DNA from: Epithemia pelagica
Lineage: Eukaryota > Bacillariophyta > Bacillariophyceae > Surirellales > Surirellaceae
Length of the DNA stretch: 64,000 nucleotides
NCBI GenBank assembly: GCA_946965045.2
Contig: OX337231.1
Coordinates: 2,480,001 to 2,544,000 of the forward strand
Direction: 5' to 3'
Part shown: positions 54,481 through 62,657 of the stretch, piece by piece
Layout: the number at the start of each line of letters is the position of its first letter
How positions within the stretch are numbered: the first letter of the stretch is position 1
Program-made: the position numbers and the translations under genes
The notes under the pieces: model-generated
Database searches by the model: none
What the model was told of the DNA's origin: nothing
The model's input: the letters and a program-made list of their open reading frames with translations, nothing else

Positions 54481-55718
54481 AAGTTGAATCCTCCCATGCA
54501 GACCAGGACCGAACTTGGAAACGGTGGAACGACCACTTGCGACTCCTCAGACTCGAGTCCGACCCCTTTTTGGACGGCGTCTCGTCCATTCGGCATAGAT
54601 CGCAGATCGTGTGCATCTTCCTCCAAAGACTCCGTGACGGAGCTTTCAGCAGGGGGGTTACGCACGATCTACGAACGGGCACTCTCGAGAAGGCCCTTGG
54701 CAACTTGGCATCGCGATTTCGGTATCACGACCGGCCAAGCCCTTGCCACATCCAAGGCTGCAACAGGTTGCACCCCCTCATCGAATCCCTCAAGCGCGCT
54801 TGGCGACACTTAGACCCCGAGGAGAAACGACAAAAGGCAGTGACTCCCCGCCACTTACGACATATGTGGATTGAAATAACAGGAAGTGATCAAGATGGGT
54901 CGAATCCAAAGGACCTGGCCTCGTTCAAAGCGTGCAACGCCGACCTTGCACTCGCTGGATACTTCAACGCATGCAGGAGCTGCGAATATCTGACAGTCAA
55001 ACAGCGCGGTAAGACAAGGCTTCTCACAATCGGCAATATCGCGTTCTACTGCAACGACGAGAGGAGAACCCCGATCGACCCACTCCACCCCGAATTCACT
55101 TTCCGAGCCTTCTTCGTCTCCGTCACCTTCGTCGCCCAGAAGAACGGCGAAAAATTCCAGACAAGAACCCAAAGTAGAACAAACGACAAGATCCTGTGCC
55201 CCGTCCGACTGTGGGGCAGGATAATTCGGCGCATCTTACACTACCGACCGGATGCCGATCCCGATACTCCGGTTAATTGTTGGTTTGACCCCGAGGTCGC
55301 CGCCAAGGGCAAGACACCCTCAACAAGATTTGTAAGAGCAGAGGACACCATCAAGATTCTCCGAGAATCATGCGCAAGTGGAGGAGGCATCGGCCGTTTT
55401 GGTTACCGTCCCCTGGACATCGGGACACACTCACTGCGCTCGGGCGCAGCGATGGCATTATTCCTTGCAGGGACATCGGTGTTGAAGATCATGATACTTG
55501 GAAGATGGTCATCAGCAGCATTCTTGCGTTACATACGTCCGCAAGTAATGGAATGGACCGCGGGCATGTCCGCCAACATGCTCCGGAACCCCGACTTCCG
55601 ACACGTCGACCCAGCCAATAACCGAACCATCACACAAGGTGACGTGGATGCTTTACAAAACAAACCTGGAGGCTGCCATCGAGTCCCCAGAAGAGATTAC
55701 TTTCAATGGCTCCGTTGA
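54336..55718 (+). CDS. Tyrosine recombinase (integrase) of retroelement 1
   Basis: The open frame has 460 codons, begins without ATG and overlaps the RNase H frame; it is again at -1, so it is probably fused by a second shift near 54.44-54.48 kb. Overlap of RT/RNase H and recombinase frames is common in DIRS elements. Recombinase features are FFGKVESSHADQDRTWKRWNDHLRL as a core-binding-like N-terminal domain, YFNACRSCEYL with the first catalytic Arg, then IGTHSLRSGAAMALFLAG (His and second Arg) and GRWSSAAFLRYIRP (Trp/His position and nucleophile Tyr). This R-HxxR-Y set is the signature of lambda-integrase-like recombinases. The enzyme inserts the circular cDNA without target duplication. Confidence 0.85.
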   Translation: MLRRSSHDQNSFYLPITGSEQFPDIPPSSRDQVLALLGRTAATRIFFGKVESSHADQDRTWKRWNDHLRLLRLESDPFLDGVSSIRHRSQIVCIFLQRLRDGAFSRGVTHDLRTGTLEKALGNLASRFRYHDRPSPCHIQGCNRLHPLIESLKRAWRHLDPEEKRQKAVTPRHLRHMWIEITGSDQDGSNPKDLASFKACNADLALAGYFNACRSCEYLTVKQRGKTRLLTIGNIAFYCNDERRTPIDPLHPEFTFRAFFVSVTFVAQKNGEKFQTRTQSRTNDKILCPVRLWGRIIRRILHYRPDADPDTPVNCWFDPEVAAKGKTPSTRFVRAEDTIKILRESCASGGGIGRFGYRPLDIGTHSLRSGAAMALFLAGTSVLKIMILGRWSSAAFLRYIRPQVMEWTAGMSANMLRNPDFRHVDPANNRTITQGDVDALQNKPGGCHRVPRRDYFQWLR

Positions 55719-55955
55719 ATTCGCCACCTTTACTTCTCAACTCAACCTTGGATTCTGAAGCCATCGAATCGGCGACTGGTTGATTGCAATGTGTCGAATC
55801 CGTCTTCAGTGGTGTTGGGAGCCATCTTTTTGGTTCCGGGGCCTTTACAGCACACGCGTCTACTCCTAGCGTGCTCTAGAACTACAATGAGAGAGACCTG
55901 CACGACGACAGAGCGCCACGATAGCTGCAGGATGTGGTCGCTGGGTCATCCCCTC
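55719..55955 (+). other. Non-coding 3' region of retroelement 1
   Basis: This lies between the recombinase stop and the right direct repeat. I looked for a second repeat pair as in split-direct-repeat elements and found none by eye. Confidence 0.4.
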
Positions 55956-56153
55956 GTTGTCTGTCGTGCGTACGTCGTGACGCGGCAGGAGTTCGGGAGC
56001 AGATGTTCAGACATCAGATGGACGGGCACGCGCAGAGCGCGCACACGGCCACGGTCGGCGCGCAACTTTCGTTGGAGCTGGAGAGCAGAACATCAGCATC
56101 AGAGTCGAGCTCACAATCTTGGGATAGTGAGCAAAGACACGAACTTTGCCATC
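55956..56153 (+). repeat. Right 198-bp direct repeat of retroelement 1
   Basis: Same sequence as 48322-48519 with one substitution seen. It ends GAACTTTGCCATC, after which the sequences diverge (GCTCCGTACC here, TCAAGTGCAA on the left). Confidence 0.93.
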
Positions 56154-56449
56154 GCTCCGTACCCCACAGGTCAAGAAGGGACCGACGGACGAACGAAGAA
56201 GAAAAATGACGTGGCTCCCTACGAGACTTCTCGGGACACGTCAGGAAGTTTGGTTGGGTGAAGTTAGAAGATACTTCCCAACCAATATCGAACGAACGAT
56301 GATTTCATAAGTTGACGAAAAGAAGCAACCTCAACGCAAGCACGGATCTGATCACCCAGTGTTTCTTTGTGGTTCTCTTTTTTGTTTTCTTTTTTGCTCC
56401 CTGTCGATCGTGCCAACCACTCTTACGTTCTGTGTTCTCTTTTGACACG

Positions 56450-58825
56450 ATGAAGTTTGATTGGGTCGGGACTTCGGAATCCTCGCCCTCTGTGGGGTCG
56501 TCAGGTGAGTCTGTTAGTGTTGTGACCGGGGGGGGTGCCCTACGTTCGGGTACTCTCTACGGTATCCTGCGGATGGATGAATCCGTCTTTGTGGGCCTCT
56601 GTCGGGGCGTGATTGGTTCTGGTCAACGAATTTGTCTACGTCAAGATTGTTCTATCGCTTCGCATTCCTCCAAGAAAGCTTCCTGGGCCCAACTTGCCGG
56701 CGACGAAACCCATTGCCTGTTTATCCGCGGCGCTGGGGGCAGTGACATCGAATCTTCTTCTTCTATCTTCTCGTCTCCGGTCCTCCCGGGTTCGTATATC
56801 CAAGATGCCGAATGGTCCGAGCTTGAGACCTGCCCTCGCAGTCTCGAGAGCTGGCAAGCAACCTTCTCGGCCCTACGCGATACCGTTCTAACTTCAGGAC
56901 ATGATGCAATCGATGGGAAAACGGTAGCTGATTTGCTGGAAACTACCAAGTCCGAGACCAAGTTTATTTATACTCCGGCAAGAAAGAAGGTGAAGCTTCA
57001 GCCCATCCTTGACGACATGGAAGAGGACCAGAAGGCTGAGTTTCTGTCTTCAGAAGATTCGGCTCCATCTCCCCTTTCGTTTGTCAATGTTCCGAGGGAG
57101 TTGGGTGCTCAGCCTACCTCAGCTTTCAAGAACTTATCCCAAGGAGCCTGGAAAGACCTTTTGACGAATGTCTCAGTTCTGAAGAGTGCCCTTGAGGAAG
57201 AACAATTGAAACGACGCGACACACACTCGCGAGTTGACGGTCAGTTGGACTCTGTCCAAATGAAACTATTGGTATTGCATGAATTGCTCGGAGAACGCCC
57301 CGCCTCTTTTGGCACTCTGTCGGCATTTGGCTTGATGGAACGGTTGTCCGCCACCGTGGAATCACTTCAGTGTACCATTCAAGATCTCAAGAAAGAGGGA
57401 ATGACTGCACCGCCACTCGATGTAATGAATCGGTTGAAGCAGATGGAAAGCCACGTGCAGGATTTCTCGGTGTCAGTAACCAAACTTTGCAACCTACAGA
57501 TTGAACAGTTCTTCACCACGGGTGACTTCAGGACCCGGTTCATTGACCCAACTATGCGGCTTCTCTCGCGTTCTTCCGCATCCGCATCCGATCCGGGAGG
57601 CAAATGGGAAGGTGACCTGGCTGGTCTGACCCAACGGGTCTCTGCTTTGGAAGCAGCTGGAGCTCACATTAGTAGTGCACCAAATCCGGGAAATGGTGTT
57701 GGGACAGGATCTATGTTCGCATGGGGATCTGGTTTTGGGCAGCCTGTGGGACCTAGCAGTATGACAGGAAGCTCACAGCCGAATACAATGGGGCAAGCGG
57801 GCACGGGGTCGGTGACCCCGGCAGACTTCATCGCGTTGAAGGAAGAGGTGGCCCGTCTGAAAACGGATGTGAAGGACCTTCAAGATCAAGCGGAATCGGA
57901 TGCCATTGTGGTGGGATCGATTGTATTCTCGTCCAGGAAATTTTGTGATGCCTGGCTGTTGTTGCATGGAGCTGAAGCAGACCCTCATGTTTTCGTAGAC
58001 GCTGTCTCGCTCCTATCCTTGGCGACTTCCGATGCGAGCTTGGACGAAGCTCATGCCGCTAACCAGCGAGCCACAACTACAAAGGTGAAGGACAAATCGC
58101 CGTATCACACGGCATTCATCGCTTCCTTCAATTTGGAAGTCCCTCCTCTCTTGGGAAAAGGAAGCGATTCTTCGCTGACAACGAATTCGAGGGCCTTGGC
58201 CGGAGTACCAAAATTTGTGGACTTTCACCCTCCGTCAGGCCGTGAAGGAATCCATCAAAGGATTCTAGACTATGTCAAGGATGGTAGGAAGACAATCCAC
58301 CAAGCAATTGACGACCTTTTTGCTTTTGGTTCGGAACCATCCAGTGTCGCCCGAGAGCTTCTTTTACTGAGTAAGACTTTCTGGGATGACCTATGTCACT
58401 GGATGGTTCGCTACCATCGGGAGGTGAAAGAGGAAAGCGACGCCAGCGAGAACTAAGTATGGGTGCTAATCTCACACTGCGTCCGTGCAGTGTTCAAGAG
58501 TCTTCGCGACGCAAGAGCGCCCGGACGCGCATCGAATTCTGCGGGTGGAATGCTTTGGGGAACTCTTCGGGCCCATGAGGTCATGCGAGAGTATCGCGCT
58601 CATGAGTTTAGCGGACACCCCAAAATTGCGCTCATTCTACACGAGCACCTCATACGCTTCTCTACACCTCGCTCCAAATTTGAGCTTCTACAATTTGAAT
58701 TCAATGAAAAATTAGAAAAGATGCAACGATCAGTTAATCAGGTTGTGTCATCCGTTAACAAGAAAGGAGGAGGAAGTAACAAGGCTGCTGTTTCATCCGG
58801 CGAGTCTAGCAAGAAAGGAAACTGA
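56450..58825 (+). CDS. Gag-like protein of retroelement 2, interrupted by one TAA
   Basis: The ATG at 56450 (MKFDWVGTSESS) opens 668 codons to a TAA at 58454-58456. The same frame then continues to a TGA at 58823-58825, and the tail has clear coding character: VWVLISHCVRAVFKSLRDAR, LRAHEVMREYRAHEFSGHPK, ALILHEHLIRFSTPRSKFEL. This tail resembles the conserved C-terminal part of DIRS-like Gag. The TAA is thus probably a nonsense mutation, or the place of a short intron (GTATGG follows directly). Upstream are two helical coiled-coil-like stretches (QLDSVQMKLLVLHELL, LKEEVARLKTDVKDLQDQ) and a Gly/Ser-rich linker. No zinc knuckle is seen. Confidence 0.65.
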
Positions 58826-61800
58826 CACGTCGCTGAAGTTGACGCTTGTCCACCAAGTTCGGCGAGTCGGAAACGAAAGTTGACGCCGATTGATGGCAAA
58901 ACCACAGATCCATTGCATGTGTCCACAAAATCAGATCCACCAAGTAGGAATAGTGTCCTAAACCTAAGGAACACAGGTCATTCGACAACACCATCTTGTG
59001 ATTCTGGGGTGTTGGAGAAAAAGGATGGAGCATTCAAGCTCGGTGCAGGATCATGTCGAGTGGGTATAGTGTGTCGGTCAATTCCATATTGGTTCTGGTC
59101 GGTGAAAACCTTGGGAACCATAGTTTGGGTGGATCGGCTTGAACCGTCACATTCCACCACCAAATGGACAGGACAGGATGAGTGGGCCTGCCTCCTTCTT
59201 GATAGCAAACCCTCCAACCCGATGAGAAACAAACGAACCAGAGAGGGAAACATGAAGTCGGTTGGAACGGTTCAAGACGAGGGAGACGCTCCCCTGGATC
59301 AGTGGACACAAGTCGACATCGTGTTTTTTGATGAAATTTCTCCAGGACCGCACCACCCAGTCTGGAAGAGGGAGTCCACTGTCTCCCAAGCGATATGGTG
59401 GAAGAGTCGACCTGGAGCGGGTCCTCCAAGTGACCAAGGTTGGCAGGCGTCCAAAATGCGGATAGACCATGGCATATTGGGTGGAGTGACGACAAGCGTA
59501 CATTGGATATATGTTGCTTCCAAGATTTCAAGCCAAAAGGAAACGACGCGAGTTTTTGATTCCTGGTGGGAGGGAGCAATTGATCCTGGATTATCTCAGA
59601 CCACGGTCAGGGGAATTATCGATCATACGATTCACGGAAGAGTAAAGTCAAGGCAGACCGGCGACCCCGTCCTTCTTAACCGGAAGATGGACTGGAAAGA
59701 AGACAGGCGCAAAGAACACATTCTCCCCAGTGTATTTTCCCCCACCGGTTTAGTCTCTCGTCGTCTTGGTACGCGGGAGCTCGCGTTGGCGTTGGATTTC
59801 CCCGCCGAACTGAGCAAGAAAGCGACGGAAGATGAGTTGTCGTGTTGGATTGACCGTATTGGACCACCGTTCAAGTCTCGAATACAAGTTGCCCATTTGT
59901 TACGTAAATTCCGAGAGGAAGAAGGAAAACCAAAGGTGGATGTGAAGCTGCCGGCGAGTTTGAAGTTCGAAGCTCCACCAAGGAACGGTGGATTGACGAC
60001 AGGGCATGGAATGACGGAGGAAGATGGAGAAATCCATTCCCCTGACGACATGGATCCCTCGTTGATCATCGAATCCAATCTGGAGGAGAGGCGGGAAGAC
60101 CGGAATCTGAAGGCGACCAAAGCAGACGATGCTGCCATACCGTATCATCTATGGAACGATCGCATTTTGATGCGGTACGATTTCGGCACCGCACCTGAAC
60201 TCAAGAGGGCAATCGACGCTCTCGATAAGATTCGAAGTGGCGCCCTGCGCTATTGGAAGCGAACTGTCGCCCATGATTTTTGGAGATGGTGGTTGCATCA
60301 CAAAAGGACCATGGATACAAAATCTCAAGCGGCCTCCATCGAAGCCGGCTTGTGTGCCCTGCGACATTCGTCCCTCGCTTCATGGTGGGATTGGGATCAG
60401 GGATCGTCACCGTTTTTCTGGCGCATGCCCGAGCACAACTGGATGGTAGAGATGCGTGACGGCGTGAAGCCAATGTGGACGGGTCCACCTCCACGTTACA
60501 GAATTCCACAACGACCCAACCCTGACCCAGTGAGTCTCAGTTTAGAGAAGAAGAAAATTGGGAAAGTTAGAAAACGAGGATATATCGCGCCAAGGCCGGG
60601 TATTCTCTCACTCACAAGCTTCTTCTCCGTCCCAAAGGGTGAGAGCGACATCCGTATGGTTTACGACGGAACCAAGAGTGGACTGAACGGGGTTCTACAC
60701 GCCCCTAGGTTCGGTCTAGCCACCGTGGAAACAATGCTCCGGTCAGTTGAGGCCTGTACCTGGTCGGCCGACAACGACTTCGGAGAGATGTTTTTAAATT
60801 TCTGGCTTCATCCGGAAATTCGCAAATATACGGGTGTAGATCTCACCTCACTTTTCCCTGAGGAACTCGAAGACGGGAGAAAGACCAAGAAATGGGAAAC
60901 CTGGGTACGGTGCGCGATGGGAGTTACAGTGTCGCCGTACCAAACCACCCAATGTTCCCAAAGAGTGAAGAGAATCGTATTCGGTTGTCGGTTTGAGGAT
61001 TCAAACATTTTTCAGTGGGCAGAGGTCCGTCTGAATCTACCAGGCAATGAAAATTATGACCCATCAAAGCCCTGGATTTCAAAAGTCAGAAAGGACGGAA
61101 GAATCGCCGTCGACGTTCACACATATGTGGACGACCTGCGGGAGACCGCGCCAACGAAGGAAGAAGCATGGCTTGCGGCAAGTGCCATGGCGAAAGGGTC
61201 TGCCTATTTTGGACTCCAGGATGCCGCGAGGAAGAGACGACCTCCCAGCAAAACACCAGGTGCTTGGGCAGGCGCAGTTGTTGAAACATGTGAAAATGCC
61301 GTTTACAAAACGGTTTCCCAGGAACGATGGGACAAGACAAGAAAGCACGTTCGTACACTTCAAGGATGGGCAAATTCTGACGACAAGATCGATCGAAAGG
61401 AGTTAGAACGTATCCGTGGATTCTTGGTATACGTCTCTCTTACCTTTCATTGCTTGGTTCCATACTTGAAGGGAATCCATTTGACTCTAGAGTCTTGGAG
61501 ACCCGACCGCGACTCCGAAGGATGGAAACTAAGGGCACGAGACCGGGAGGAGGTCCTCCAAGATGAAGAAAAGAAAAGGGTTCTTGAAGGGGGGGCTCCT
61601 GTCCAGGTTGAAAAGGCTCGAAGATTCAACGATGATATCAAGGCCATCTCTGCTCTGACAGCATCAGAAAAACCACCCAAGATTTTGGCTCGCCCCAAGC
61701 AGGGAGCACAAGTAGTCATTATATTCGGCGATGCATCCGGTGAAGGATTCGGATCTTCAATGTGGGTGTATGGATCGAGCAACATCCATACTGAACACGG

Positions 61801-62656
61801 ACTGTGGACTCGTGAATATGGAGCACGCTCTTCAAATTTTCGCGAACTCTATAACTTGATTCTGCGGCTCGAGTCGCTTGTGGCATGCGGAAAGATAGAA
61901 CATGGAACGGAAATTTTTATGTTCACTGATAATTCAACGGCAGAGTCCGCCTTTTACAGAGGGACGTCGTCTTCGCTGCTGTTGTTCGAGCTCGTTCTGC
62001 GAGCAAGAAAACTGGAAATGAGAGGAAGCATATTTATGCGAGTTGTCTGGGTAGCTGGTACCAGGATGATAGACCAAGGCACCGACGGACTCTCGCGTGG
62101 GGATTTAATGACTGGAGTCATGGCCGGAAACTCGATGTTGTTTTACGTACCTCTGAACAAAACATGCGAAGAAAGACAACCAGGCATTTTAGCTTGGCTT
62201 ATAACAACATGCGACGCGAAGGAATGGAAGATTCTTCAGGCTAGCGATTGGTTTGATAAAGGGTTCGAGCGAGGAAACTTTGTTTGGGCACCGCCTCCAG
62301 CCGTCGCCGATGTCGTCGTAGACCTAATCTGTGACTCGAACCATATTCGCCCCGACAATGCCCACATTTTCGTTTGTCCTGCGCTGATGAGTAATCGCTG
62401 GCGAAAAAAGCTCGGCAAAGTGGCCGACTTCGTTTTCACCATACCGGTTGATTGTTCATTGTGGAGCAAGGACAAGCATGAACCTCTAATTGCTGCATTT
62501 GTTTGCCCTCATCTTTCTTCCAGGCCTTGGCAGGTGTCGCGAGCGAAACAGTTATTGGATGAAACAAGACTTGAGCTGTCAAAAATGTGGACATCCAATT
62601 CCACGCCTGACGGGGGTTGTTTGCGCAAATTATGGCGCTACACGGGAAACAAGTAA
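58826..62656 (+). CDS. Pol of retroelement 2: reverse transcriptase and RNase H
   Basis: The frame follows gag directly after TGA CAC; the first internal ATG is at 59222, so readthrough is the likely mode of expression. The N-terminal ~500 residues are unrecognised, rich in Trp and charged residues. RT begins near RRPGILSLT-like PRPGILSLTSFFSVPKGESD and IRMVYDGTKSGLN, continues ACTWSADNDFGEMFLNFWLH, KWETWVRCAMGVTVSPYQTT, and has the catalytic VDVHTYVDDLRE. RNase H follows: VVIIFGDASGEGFGSSMWV (D), SSNFRELYNLILRLESL (E), EIFMFTDNSTAESAFYRG (D) and RVVWVAGTRMIDQGTDGLSR. The C-terminus (PDNAHIFVCPALMSNRWRKK) is an extra domain common in this type of Pol. The stop TAA is one base before the next ATG. 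Confidence 0.85.
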   Translation, partial: HVAEVDACPPSSASRKRKLTPIDGKTTDPLHVSTKSDPPSRNSVLNLRNTGHSTTPSCDSGVLEKKDGAFKLGAGSCRVGIVCRSIPYWFWSVKTLGTIVWVDRLEPSHSTTKWTGQDEWACLLLDSKPSNPMRNKRTREGNMKSVGTVQDEGDAPLDQWTQVDIVFFDEISPGPHHPVWKRESTVSQAIWWKSRPGAGPPSDQGWQASKMRIDHGILGGVTTSVHWIYVASKISSQKETTRVFDSWWEGAIDPGLSQTTVRGIIDHTIHGRVKSRQTGDPVLLNRKMDWKEDRRKEHILPSVFSPTGLVSRRLGTRELALALDFPAELSKKATEDELSCWIDRIGPPFKSRIQVAHLLRKFREEEGKPKVDVKLPASLKFEAPPRNGGLTTGHGMTEEDGEIHSPDDMDPSLIIESNLEERREDRNLKATKADDAAIPYHLWNDRILMRYDFGTAPELKRAIDALDKIRSGALRYWKRTVAHDFWRWWLHHKRTMDTKSQAASIEAGLCALRHSSLASWWDWDQGSSPFFWRMPEHNWMVEMRDGVKPMWTGPPPRYRIPQRPNPDPVSLSLEKKKIGKVRKRGYIAPRPGILSLTSFFSVPKGESDIRMVYDGTKSGLNGVLHAPRFGLATVETMLRSVEACTWSADNDFGEMFLNFWLHPEIRKYTGVDLTSLFPEELEDGRKTKKWETWVRCAMGVTVSPYQTTQCSQRVKRIVFGCRFEDSNIFQWAEVRLNLPGNENYDPSKPWISKVRKDGRIAVDVHTYVDDLRETAPTKEEAWLAASAMAKGSAYFGLQDAARKRRPPSKTPGAWAGAVVETCENAVYKTVSQERWDKTRKHVRTLQGWANSDDKIDRKELERIRGFLVYVSLTFHCLVPYLKGIHLTLESWRPDRDSEGWKLRARDREEVLQDEEKKRVLEGGAPVQVEKARRFNDDIKAISALTASEKPPKILARPKQGAQVVIIFGDASGEGFGSSMWVYGSSNIHTEHGLWTREYGARSSNFRELYNLILRLESLVACGKIEHGTEIFMFTDNSTAESAFYRGTSSSLLLFELVLRARKLEMRGSIFMRVVWVAGTRMIDQGTDGLSRGDLMTGVMAGNSMLFYVPLNKTCEERQPGILAWLITTCDAKEWKILQASDWFDKGFERGNFVWAPPPAVADVVVDLICDSNHIRPDNAHIFVCPALMSNRWRKKLGKVADFVFTIPVDCSLWSKDKHEPLIAAFVCPHLSSRPWQVSRAKQLLDETRLELSKMWTSNSTPDGGCLRKLWRYTGNK

Positions 62657-62657
62657 A

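Larger units (their letters stand above)
48322..56153 (+). mobile_element. Tyrosine-recombinase retroelement 1 (DIRS/Ngaro-like)
   Basis: The order is Gag (CCCH zinc finger), RT, RNase H, then tyrosine recombinase, flanked by 198-bp direct repeats. There is no DDE integrase, which separates it from LTR retrotransposons. Direct rather than inverted terminal repeats favour the Ngaro-type branch of the DIRS order over DIRS-1 itself. Such elements integrate through a circular DNA by the recombinase and leave no target duplication; none is seen. The coding region carries two frame changes after RT, so this copy may be defective. Confidence 0.85.
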
